Below are positions 1 to 9,598 of a DNA stretch of 64,000 nt, one piece after another (the first letter of the stretch is position 1; each line of letters starts with the position of its first letter). The stretch covers positions 1,240,001 through 1,304,000 of the forward strand of contig MU839834.1 in assembly GCA_030411725.1 (NCBI GenBank), in the 5' to 3' direction. Under the pieces are notes generated by a model. That model had not been told where the DNA came from. It was given only the letters and a program-made list of their open reading frames with translations, and searched no databases. A program made the translations under genes and the position numbers. Source of the stretch: Echria macrotheca. Taxonomy: Eukaryota > Ascomycota > Sordariomycetes > Sordariales > Schizotheciaceae.

Positions 1-2259
1 AAGCAGCGCGAACAGATCAAGGATAAGAAAAAGGCGAAGCATGCTGGCGATGCCGAATTTCTCAAAGGACCTGCCGATAAAGTCAATGGCGCAAAGGATG
101 GAGTCGAGCAAAAAAAGAAGAAGGCTGCGAAGGCGGGAGAGATGAGCGTCGACGACTTCTTCAAGGGTGGATTCGAAATTCTCGAGAAGACGCCAGCCAC
201 CAAGCCGAAAGCCGCTGGCAAGCTGGGCAAGCGGAAACGTGACCAAGCCGAGCCTCAAAAGACCACCAATGGCGACAACGATGACTCGGATGCCTCGATG
301 GCCGAAGATGTTGCCGGCGACGAGAGCGACAATGACCAGGCAATGAGCGACGACGACCTGGGCATGTCCAAAGACGCCATGGCAGCACTTGCGGAGAAGG
401 ATCCCGAGTTCTACAAGTTCCTCCAAGAAAACGACCCCGAAGCCCTCGAGTTTGACGAAAATGCCAACTTCTCCGAAATCGACGAGCTGAGCGGGAGCGA
501 GGACGAAGGACAGCCGAAAAAGAAACAAAAGAAGGACAAGCAGACCGACGGAGACGATCGCGAGCTCACACAAGCCGCGGTGGCCAAGTGGAAGCAGGCG
601 ATGATCGAGACGCATTCCCTGCGAGCCGCTCGCCAGACTGTCATAGCCTTCCGCTGCGCAGCTTACCTCAACGAGGCGGATGAGGACAGCGTTCAACGGT
701 ACACCATCACAAATCCAGACGTTTTCCACGATATCGTTGTTGTGGCGCTCAAGCAAATACCCGAGGTCCTTCAGCATCATCTACCAGTCAAGGAGTCATC
801 CTCGGGCAAGCTTTACGTCAACACGGAGACGAAGAAGTTCAAGACCCTCTCCATGTTGGTAAAGAGCTTCACGTCGTCCATCATCCGCCTCCTGGGTACA
901 CTGTCAGACGAACCCACGCTGAAGCTCACGCTTTCCGCCCTGCAACCTCTTCTCCCTTATCTCCTTTCGTTTAGGAAACTTCTCAAAGTCCTAATCAAAA
1001 CAGTCGTGGCCTTCTGGTGCCAGACGGCAAGCACGGATGCCACCAGGATAACAGCATTCCTGGTTATGCGCCGCCTGATGGTTGTCGGTGACAAGACAGT
1101 TAGGGAGGTGGTTCTCAAGGCGGCGTACCAAGGCCTCGTGCAGGGGAGTCGCCTCACCAACCCCAACACAATCCAGGGCATCAATCTCATGAAGAACTCG
1201 GCCGCCGAGCTCTGGGGTATTGATCAGAACCTTGGGTACACGACGGCTTTCAGTTTTATCCGTCAACTTGCCATCCATCTCCGGAACAGCATCGTCAACA
1301 ACAAGGGCGAGTCGTTCAAGAACGTCTACAACTGGCAATATGTCCACTCCCTGGATTTCTGGTCATGTGTGCTTTCCGAGCACTGCAGCCCGCTGAAGGA
1401 AGCCGAAGCTGGCAAAGAAAGCCAGCTGAAGCTGCTCATCTACCCCCTGGTCCAGGTGACGCTTGGCGCCATGCGGCTTATCCCAACCGCTCTCTACTTT
1501 CCCCTTCGGTTCCAGCTGATCCGGTCCTTGCTGCGGTTGTCCCGTGCGACAGACACATATATACCCCTTGCATCGGTCTTGCTGGAAGTTTTGAATTCGG
1601 CTGAGATGAAGAAGCCGCCCAAGTCGTCGACGTTAAAGCAGCTCGATTTCCATGTTGCCTACAAGGCTCCGAAATCCTACCTTCGGACCCGGGTTTACCA
1701 AGATGGAGTGGGCGAGCAGGTTGTTGAGCTCCTGTCTGAATTCTTCGTCCTCTGGGCGCGGAATATCGCGTTCCCTGAGTTCTCGCTTCCCACTGTCATC
1801 ATGCTCAAGCGCTGGCTGAAAGAGATGCGCAAGAAGACGAGCGGCAACAAAAATGCCAAGTTGGGCTCGAGTCTAGTGCTGTTGGTGCAAAAGATTGAAG
1901 CCAACGCCAAGTTCATCGAGGAGAAGCGGGCCAAGGTCGACTTTGCGCCCAACGACAGAACCAAGGTAGATGCTTTCCTGAAAGACTTTGATTGGGAGAA
2001 AACGCCTTTGGGCGCGTTTGTGGTGGGACAGCGGAAGCAGCGGGCTGAAAAGCAGAAGCTGATGGAGGAGGCGAGGAAGGAGGAAGCGAAAAAGCGCAAG
2101 GAGGCCGAAGAGGAGGAGCGAGAAGCGGGTATCTCAGACGACGATGATGATGATGAAGAAGAGGACAGCGATGCAGAGGCTTCAGAGGTAGAAGTGGAGG
2201 AGGAGGAAGACGATGAGGAGGAGGAGGAGGAAGAGGAAGAGGAAGAAGAGGATGAGTAA
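1..2259 (+). CDS. NOC2: Nucleolar complex protein 2, 5'-truncated by window edge
   Basis: Noc2 is a nucleolar/nucleoplasmic protein that pairs with Noc1 and then Noc3 to carry pre-60S ribosomal particles through maturation and export. The frame is open from base 1; the first ATG in the window (142) is internal, because the 47 codons before it are a Lys-rich, Noc2-like N-terminus. The visible 752 codons show a charged N-terminal region with acidic patches, then a long helical body that includes the stretch LWGIDQNLGYTTAFSFIRQL (about residue 400 of ORF from 142, conserved in Noc2), and a C-terminal run of almost uninterrupted Glu/Asp over the last 50 residues. No intron is seen. The convergent opposite-strand poly-Ser frame at 1695-2270 is only the antisense of the acidic tail. 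Family assignment is firm; the true start lies upstream of the window. Confidence 0.93.
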   Translation, partial: KQREQIKDKKKAKHAGDAEFLKGPADKVNGAKDGVEQKKKKAAKAGEMSVDDFFKGGFEILEKTPATKPKAAGKLGKRKRDQAEPQKTTNGDNDDSDASMAEDVAGDESDNDQAMSDDDLGMSKDAMAALAEKDPEFYKFLQENDPEALEFDENANFSEIDELSGSEDEGQPKKKQKKDKQTDGDDRELTQAAVAKWKQAMIETHSLRAARQTVIAFRCAAYLNEADEDSVQRYTITNPDVFHDIVVVALKQIPEVLQHHLPVKESSSGKLYVNTETKKFKTLSMLVKSFTSSIIRLLGTLSDEPTLKLTLSALQPLLPYLLSFRKLLKVLIKTVVAFWCQTASTDATRITAFLVMRRLMVVGDKTVREVVLKAAYQGLVQGSRLTNPNTIQGINLMKNSAAELWGIDQNLGYTTAFSFIRQLAIHLRNSIVNNKGESFKNVYNWQYVHSLDFWSCVLSEHCSPLKEAEAGKESQLKLLIYPLVQVTLGAMRLIPTALYFPLRFQLIRSLLRLSRATDTYIPLASVLLEVLNSAEMKKPPKSSTLKQLDFHVAYKAPKSYLRTRVYQDGVGEQVVELLSEFFVLWARNIAFPEFSLPTVIMLKRWLKEMRKKTSGNKNAKLGSSLVLLVQKIEANAKFIEEKRAKVDFAPNDRTKVDAFLKDFDWEKTPLGAFVVGQRKQRAEKQKLMEEARKEEAKKRKEAEEEEREAGISDDDDDDEEEDSDAEASEVEVEEEEDDEEEEEEEEEEEEDE

Positions 2260-3404
2260 TGGTTGTCCATATGTTTATGGTGTCATCAGAATCGACTACC
2301 CAAACCTGATTTATCTGCCTTCAATGCAATCGGCTGGGTCCGTATGACTCGTGATGAGGCTTTATTCACTGTGTAATCGTATGTACGTATGCGTATGTAC
2401 TGATGAGATTGGGCTTGACCTTTTCGTGACCCTGGTGGCTCCACACGGCGTGGGGGGGTGATACAGGATGCAAACATTTCAACTGAGCAGTTCTCGTGGC
2501 CACGAAAAGTGAGAGGCACTGGAGAATAAGATGTCTTGGCGCAAACTTTGTTTAGACGGCCACCAACGGGAATAGGTGCCGGTCGTAGGCAGGAAACAGA
2601 TTGCCGGTCGGGATCGGCTGCCGCTGTGTCAGTCATGGTTTCAATACGGTTGTAATGAGGTGGGGGGTTGGGCCAAGCATTGCAGCAGCACGCACTGCAG
2701 GCTGGCTGCAGCCAGAAAAGTTCAGAAGCGGGCGGATTTGGTCAGCAGTGGTCCCCAGATTCGGGACGGTCGCCAAGAGTCTTGGCATCTTAAACCCCCC
2801 CGCCTCCCCCAGTTCCCGGGTTTCCTTGGCTCTCGTGCAGTCTTCCTCCTCTCGGGCGCCGCGCTGAAAAAACACAGTGGACTGCACAACGCCGACCCAT
2901 CGCCCAACGTCGACGCACCACCGGCTTGCGGCGCGAATGCCGCCTGGTCTTGGCACCGAGGGTGGTCTGCGAACCCCTCGAAATGCCCGACGATGTCGAC
3001 AGGTGAGTCTGCTCAATTCCACGCCGCCATTTCAGCGATCAACCCTGAGCCTCCCGCTGCTTGGCTAGCCAAGCATTTTGCCAAGCCCCGGGGAAGCCAG
3101 AGACACCCGACCGGGCAATGACTGACGTCTCACAGAGGTCGACGAGATCCGCAATGTCGTGTGCGTTCTCCCTTCCCCCCCCAACATTCCCTTCCAGTCC
3201 GCGCCCTGCGATAGCTTCGCATCGCTGCTGGCAAATCCCCTGCCCTCCAAGCCCTTCCCCGCCCCGTCTGCGGCCGGCCAGGTCGGCCGTTCCCGCCGCC
3301 GTGCGACGTTTGTGTCTCGCGTCGCTTCTCGCGCCTTGGCCGTGCTTGGCATCTCAAATCGGCCTTTGATCTCGTGACGCCGGACGACTGACCTCTCTGT
3401 CCAG
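2260..3404. other. Intergenic: NOC2 3' end and leader of the RING gene
   Basis: No independent gene is supported. The right part probably holds the 5' leader and first exon(s) of the RING gene. ATG at 2983 is followed after 20 nt by a consensus donor (GTGAGT at 3003). A second phase-compatible option begins at ATG 3154 and ends at a donor at 3282. The sequence between is pyrimidine-rich (3160-3270). Confidence 0.5.
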
Positions 3405-5219
3405 TCTTTTATTCAGTAACCCGTCGTGGATCAACTCGGGAACGATTCCGAGCACCGTCATCCGGAACATTACGGCGCTGTCGGTAGGTTCTGACATCAG
3501 CACCCCGTCCCATGTCGGGCGACGACAACTCGTGCTGACTGACGTATGCAGAGCCAGATCGCCTACTCGGATCACATCAGAGAGAATGTCACCATCCTCG
3601 CGGCCAAGAGCACGTCGAGTGTGAACGGCCTTCTCTACGTCCCCGATCTCCCGGCCGGCGATCCCTGCGTCAAGCAGACCGAGCCCTTCGTTCCCAACGC
3701 GGCTGTACGTCGAGCCAACCTCCCTCCAACAAACTACAACCTTGTCGCCCTCGCGCCTTGGGTCAACTCGGCATGTTCCAAGAAGTACATGACATCTGCC
3801 AACACCGACCCGATACGGGCCTTCATATTCTACCGGCCGGGCAACTCGTCGGCTGAGCCCCCGCCACCGAGCTCTCCGGCATGGGACTTGAACGGCTCGA
3901 CAAGATGGAAAGCTCAGAGCTCGTACCCCGTCTTCGCCGTCTCCGGGGTTGTGGGTCAGGAGATGATGCGTCAACTTGGTCTCTACTCGGGAAACGTCAC
4001 CGAGGTTCCGTTTGGTCAAAACATTAGCGATGCTTATGATCCGGATCCTGACGACTACATCCGAATCTGGACCGATATTTCGCTCTCTACCCCCTCGGCG
4101 CTCTTTGGGATATGGGTTTACTTTTTGATCGTTATTGCCGTACTCCTCACCATCATCTCCGCCACTTCCCTTTTAATGCATTTAGCCCAATCCAGGAGAC
4201 GGGCTTCCCTTCGTCGCCGGGTTATTTCCGGTGAGGTCGATCTCGAAGCTATGGGCATCAAGAGGCTCACGGTCCCCATGGCCGAGATTCAAAAGTTCCC
4301 TCTCTACACATACCACTACGAGCCCCCAGCCACCAGCCCTCCCCTCTCACCCCACTCCCCAGCCAGTCCTCGTTCGTTCCACGACGCCGCATCGAATCAG
4401 ATATCTTCCGACGACGTAGGGACGGCAAACACGACGCAAAATGCGCTAGGTGCCCGTCACACACCATCCGTTGCTACCGACTACCAGCCAGTGTGCTCAA
4501 TATGTCTTGAGCCCTTCGAAAACAGACTCACGGTGATTCGGGAAATCCGATGCGGCCACATCTTCCACCCCGAGTGTATAGATGAGTTTCTGAGCGAAAA
4601 TAGCTCGCTCTGCCCACTCTGCAAAGCCAACATGCTACCGCCAGGGTATTGTCCGAGGGTGACGAATGCTATGGTGCGGCGCGAGCAGGCTGTCCGTCGC
4701 CTGCGACACAATGGGATTTTCGAAGAAGCACATGTGATGTCCGGCAGACAACGTCGCAGCAGTATTCTAGCAGCCAAGGTCTCACGACGTCATGCTAAAC
4801 CTCAACAGTCATCGATACCGATGGACTCAAAATCTCCACCGCCCCCAATAGATATCGCAGAGGCTGCGGAGCAGGCTCGAAAACCAAACCAAAGTCCGGT
4901 CGCTTGGTTGAGGGCGCGGATGCGAGAGCTTGCCGGGTCGGTACCAGACGAGGAGAATGATTTCAGGATGTCAAAATGCAAGTCACCCTTGCCGAGTCCC
5001 CAGATCAAGACTAACCAAGACCAGGGCAACGGATGCGAGTCAAAGTGTTTCCGGGCTTCTAGCCGTGTTATAGCGGGGTTTTTGGATGTGATGCCCTCTT
5101 CTTTGTGGATTGGAGATATGATGATACCCCGTTTGCATGTGATTTTAGGGGATGCCAATATAGATGGCCTGGGCGGCATGACGGCGTTGGTGGTGATATG
5201 GTATCGGCGACTGGTGTAG
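3405..5219 (+). CDS. Membrane-anchored RING-H2 E3 ubiquitin ligase (PA-TM-RING-like)
   Basis: This is probably an endomembrane or vacuolar-pathway ubiquitin ligase with a luminal N-terminal domain, one membrane span and a cytosolic RING. Supported exons are 3405-3483 and 3552-5219, joined in phase 0 across a 68-nt GT-AG intron; the joined frame reads on smoothly (NITALS then SQIAYS). The luminal part has several N-glycosylation sequons. The membrane segment is at 4098-4184 (VYFLIVIAVLLTIIS core). The RING runs from CSICLEPF at 4494 through CGHIFHPEC to CPLC at 4611-4622, with all eight zinc ligands present in a C3H2C3 spacing. The tail is basic, then Ser/Pro-rich. The 5' end is unresolved: exon 2983-3002 is phase-compatible and would give 588 aa, but neither 5' candidate supplies a clear signal peptide. 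A PA-like luminal fold is inferred from architecture only. Confidence 0.8.
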
Positions 5220-5761
5220 TCTCACAGACTACCGAGTTTAGAGCTTTGGTCTTTTGATTGGAATACTATTGAGATTCTCTCTTCACGGAGCTTCGTACTA
5301 AGAAAATTGTGTCCGTCATGGAGTGAGTACTAGTCCTAATGTCATGCTTGACATCATTAATGGGTGGTTCAATACTTTTATTCCATCACCAGGCACCTAG
5401 GTTGATATCAACCAGTCTTTTTGTATGTGCCTTCGCTGTTTTACATGGTCTAGCAGAACGATCCGCACAGAACAGAATCACCAACAAAACCCAACCCGCA
5501 AAAACCTCCACCCATTTCGCTGCCCAAAAGGGGACCCAGGATACATTTGAAATCATGATGCCTACTGGAATGCCACACCGCTGCGCACCCACCCCAATAA
5601 GGTACCGTGTAACCGCCCAACGCCAACCCTCACCACACCATTCCACCCAAAAGAAAACGCATTCCCAACCCAACCCCATAACCCAACCCCAACACCTCAA
5701 CACCAACACCTCAAGACCTAAGAGAAAAATACCCCGGCCGAGCAAAGCGACGGATTTCACT
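5220..5761. other. Convergent 3' intergenic region
   Basis: The RING gene and NGG1 run towards each other here. The stretch 5470-5730 is strongly depleted of G on the + strand (repeats of CCCAAC and CACCTCAACACC type), so the NGG1 transcript would carry a G/T-rich 3' UTR. No ORF here looks protein-like. Confidence 0.6.
5664..5690 (-). other. Potential G-quadruplex in NGG1 3' UTR
   Basis: The minus strand reads GGGGTTGGGTTATGGGG and then TTGGGTTGGG, giving five G3-4 runs with loops of 2-4 nt, about 70-100 nt downstream of the NGG1 stop codon. This fits the usual G-tract quadruplex pattern and resembles telomeric repeat composition. Function is untested. Confidence 0.5.
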
Positions 5762-7917
5762 CTAATCATCCTCCACCTCCTCGTCCCACGCCTCCTTCTC
5801 CCTCTTGAGCAGCTCGGCCATCTCAGCCGGCTTGAAGATGCTACTCCCCTCGTCCGCGGCGCGGGGCACGCGCGTGACCGTCTCGTCGTCGAATACAGGG
5901 CCGATGTTCTCGATCCAGCGGCGGCGGCGCTCCATCAGCGTCTTGGTGAGGTCGCCGATTCCGGGGCGGGCCATGCCGGCCGCGCCGCCCGCGGTAGTAC
6001 TACCAGGTAAAGAGGCGGCAGCAGAAGCGCCGGGGCGCGACTTCTTGGGCTTCTTGCCCATGGTGCGGGTCCGCTTGAGGTAGGCGGCCTGGACCTGGCT
6101 GTCGAGGTCCTCGAGGATGGTCTGGTATTCCTGGTGGGCCATGCGCTCCTTGGTCAGCTCCATGACGCGCGTCTTGCGGGCGCCGTTGACGAGGACTTGT
6201 TCGTGCAGGCGCGCCTGGAGCAGGCGGAGGCGCGCGGCGACTTCGTCGTCGTAGTGGCCGTCGTAGTCGACTGCCGTGGCCGGGTCGGCCTGCGGCGCTG
6301 CGCCGGGGTTAGAGGGGTCGTGCGGCGGCAGCGGGAGGAAGCCGATGTGGCGCAGCTCTTGCTTGATGCGCTCGTCCACCTGCGCGTAGTCGAGTTTTGG
6401 GTGGGTTGCTTTCTTCCACGCCTCGCTGTTGGACTCGGGCATGAAGGTGGCCGACGGGAGGGCGTGTTCCCCGTTGGCCGAAGTCCCGTTCACTCCGTTG
6501 GCCCCGTTTGCCAGGCCATTGGTGCCGTTCACCTGACTACCGGATGCGGCTGGTGTAGTTCCCGAGTCGAAGCTGAAGTCGAATGATGCAATGCCGTTCA
6601 TGCTGGTGTCGCCATCGCCGTTGACACCATTAGTGGCCGAGTCGGCGGCCGGGGCCCGGTGCTCCGGCCGCATCGCTTGTAGGAGACGCGATAGCAGAGG
6701 CCCAACAGATAACTTGTCGGTCTCGGCGACGTCGTCGTCCATGTTCTCGATGGTTCCGCGGGGCTGGTTCGGGGGCAGCCTGTCGCGGCCTGACGGCGAC
6801 GAGTCGACGGACATAGCGCCATCCTCCTCTGCCCAGATTTCTGTGTAGTGCTTCTTGCCACGCCTGGGCATGACAAAAGGAGTGACGCGGTCTCCTCGCT
6901 CTCTGAGAAAAGCGAGGTCTTCCTCGGTGAAGGGGCGGAAGTAGGGATCGATGTAGGTGCTGAAGGTGCTGAAATTGATCTGATTGCTGGGCTTCGCACT
7001 ACTGAAGTCTTTGTCGGGAGGGTCTCCGGCAATTAGATCGGCGAGATCGCTCGGCGGGTAGGTGGCGACCGAGTAGATTTCCTTCTTTTCTTCTTCCGAC
7101 ATGCCCGGAGTGACGGGCAGGATCTCGTACACGGTCGGGTCGGGGAAGGTCGAGGGGTCTTCGCCAAACGTGTTGGCCTGTGGCCGAGCGGGCGGCGGAG
7201 GGCGGCCATCATCCGAGGAGTCTGAGTCGTCTTCGTCGCCGTCCACTTTGTTCTTGTCGTCAAGATCCATGTTGCTTGGTGTTCGGGGGGCGACGGGTGA
7301 AAGGGATGAGCTCGCTGAGTCGTCGCGCGACAGTTTCCTCGCCTTGGCTCCACTTACGTCGCGCAGAGGAGAAGACCGTTCTGCGGGGGGTCATCAGTAC
7401 AAAGCCTCAAAATGAAAATGAAGGTGGCCGATGTACCTATATTCCCGGCACCGGACGCCAAGTTTTCAGCTGCTTTCCTCTTCTTTTTATTCGGCTTCTT
7501 CTGTCCGCCCTCGTCGTTGTGTCTCCGCTCATCTTCCCTGCCCATATCGACGGTCAACTCGTCCAGCCGCTGCTTACGCGTCTGAGCCAAGAGCCGCATT
7601 CCGCGATCACACGTCGAGCCTCGCGTGTCGATGATACTGGACAGCTTCTGCAACCTCTCGAGGATGCCATCGAGGCTTCGCGAGTCGGGAATCAGGGCGG
7701 CCGAGGACACGGGGTCGACCATGTCCTCGAACGTCAGATTTCGGAACAGCTCGAACTGGAGCTCCACCGTCTCGGTCTCGACCGTCTCGGTGTCGGGCAG
7801 GCCGGCGGCGACGGGGACGGCGCTGGGCGTGGTGTTGCGGCTGCGCTGATGTTGCTGCCGCATTGCGCTCGAGCCGCCCTTCTTGCCCGTGGCCTTCTGG
7901 CTCGACGATGGAGCCAT
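5762..7917 (-). CDS. NGG1: SAGA histone acetyltransferase adaptor subunit Ngg1/Ada3
   Basis: Ngg1/Ada3 links Gcn5 and Ada2 within the HAT module of SAGA/ADA in the nucleus. I infer two exons, 7437-7917 and 5762-7380, with a 56-nt intron (GTACAT donor, CAG acceptor) that splits one Glu codon; total 699 aa, close to the size of yeast Ngg1 (702). Exon 1 starts MAPSSSQK and holds the N-terminal helical region (LQFELFRNLTFEDMVDP). Exon 2 starts with R-S-S-P-L-R-D and holds acidic/Pro stretches, an Asn/Gly-rich linker around residue 430, and the conserved Ada3 C-terminal helices (VDERIKQELRHIGFLPLPP, VMELTKERMAHQEYQTILED, VQAAYLKRTRTMGKK). Read separately, the two open frames look like two genes; joining them restores one standard protein. 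The frame stays open for 143 codons upstream of the chosen ATG, so a longer N-terminus cannot be excluded. Confidence 0.9.
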
Positions 7918-9598
7918 CCTTGCCCTTGTCTGGTATGTTCGGCGGACCGGCTTTTTTGGTGAAGCCTTTTTTGGCGCAGCCTTTCGCTGAGGCTTCAGCA
8001 CGTTGTCGTCGCGAGTCTTAGGGGCACTTCGCGGGAGCGGGCGACGACGTCCAATCGCGGGCGATGCTGGACGTCCAATCGCGGGCGGTGGTTGCGACGC
8101 CACCGACCCCTGCCCGCATTCCTCCCCGTCGTTCTCGCTCTCAGGCATCTCCACAGGATAAAAGGTAGCGCTACACTTCAGCTGCCGGTCCCAACGACAA
8201 GTACACACGTAGATTGTCGAATCTTCACAGGAATCTATTGAGTCTCTGGGATACAACGGCGCTGGGGCTAGCTTTTTGTCAGTACCAGGCATGCAATTTT
8301 GAGTTAGTGATGCTATCTTTTGATAAATCTCTGAAGTCGAAGGCAACCCCTGAGCTGCTCTCGGTACTCGATTAATTGTAATGGGAAGAAACGTCCCAGA
8401 GCGGTGAGAGCGAGGCGGCGCCCTTTTTGTCCTCGAGGAATGACGAAGCTAAGACCAACAAGCAGCACTACTATTATTATTATTTGTCTTAAACCGTAAA
8501 AAGCCGAAGGCTTCCGCAGTAAGTAGCACTAATAAGAGTGCAGCTATTCCGCATATCGTGCTCAATGAATGCATGTGCTGGTATGCGTAGCATCTCTGAG
8601 GATGCATTAACATGTGGCTCAAGAACGCGCCGAAGCCGGAGGATAGGACGATGCACTGTCTACGTCACTCCAGGCTCGATGCCAACTTCGAAAATACAAG
8701 AGGCCTCAAATAAAAATCCAGGGGACTGCCCAGCAAATACTTTTGCATGGAAGCAAGCCTTACAGAATCGACGAGTTATCTCGTGCGTCGATGGGTTTTT
8801 CCGATTGGCTGAGCTAAATCTCATCAACCCCACCACCATGTCCAGTGGAGGAGGGGCAGTTCGGACGACTTTCTCTCTCGACATCCCACCCCTGGCCGCA
8901 CCATCGGCAACGGCTTCGTCAACGGTTTCGTCAACGCAGTCGGCTTCTAGGTGCGCAACGAACACATGGTGGTTCCTGTGTGAAGCATTCGTCTAGCCGG
9001 TCACTCACGATGGAGGACGCAAGAGAAAGCTGGATATAGAACAGGACATGAACATGGAATCTCCCGGATCAAGTAAATAGACACCCCAGGGCTGTCGTCT
9101 GTCGTCCACAGCTGTTTATATGCACGGTGCCGCCCCTGCGTCGACCACAGGACCCTAGATGCTTAGCGACCAACCCCGTGCGTGGTTGGTTGGCCATCAA
9201 CACGGACACCAGACTCTCACATGGGTCTCGTCCAGATCCGCGATCCCACAAAAGCGGCGAACCACATCGACGACAGACCCGTTGCGAAGCATTATCCGAT
9301 GCCTCTGCCAGGTTTCTTTGCACAGCTTTACCGGCATCAGATGCCACTCGTCACCTGCGGCGGTCCACACCCGTCAACTCTCCGGCTCGCCATGTCTCGA
9401 CAAGGCGGATCAGAGTGGTGCATGTGTAGCCGCTGGATGCCCCGTACTTAAAGTGGCGACAGGAAGGGGGACAGTCGAGTCACTCTCCTGTCCTCTCTTC
9501 TTCCTCTCTCCCGTCTACTTCATATGGTTGGCTCCTCCAGCGTATACCAAGTGATCTGATTCAACACAACCTCTCATCGCCTGCAATGAGAGAATACC
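7918..9598. other. Divergent intergenic region NGG1 / BTA1
   Basis: This is the shared upstream region of two divergent genes. The first 430 nt next to NGG1 remain open in the NGG1 frame (Lys/Pro/Arg-rich) and may be 5' UTR or an N-terminal extension. Around 8440-8540 the sequence is AT-richer with a short ATT microsatellite. No other gene is supported. Confidence 0.5.
8047..8087 (-). repeat. Two-copy 24-bp tandem repeat
   Basis: The 17-mer ACGTCCAATCGCGGGCG occurs at 8047-8063 and again at 8071-8087 (period 24 nt). In the NGG1 upstream frame it encodes two copies of a Pro-Ala-Ile-Gly-Arg motif. Confidence 0.7.

Noticed and set aside
1695..2270. Poly-Ser ORF on the minus strand, 191 codons
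   Set aside because: It is the antisense of the Glu/Asp-rich tail of NOC2 (GAG/GAA read as Ser codons).
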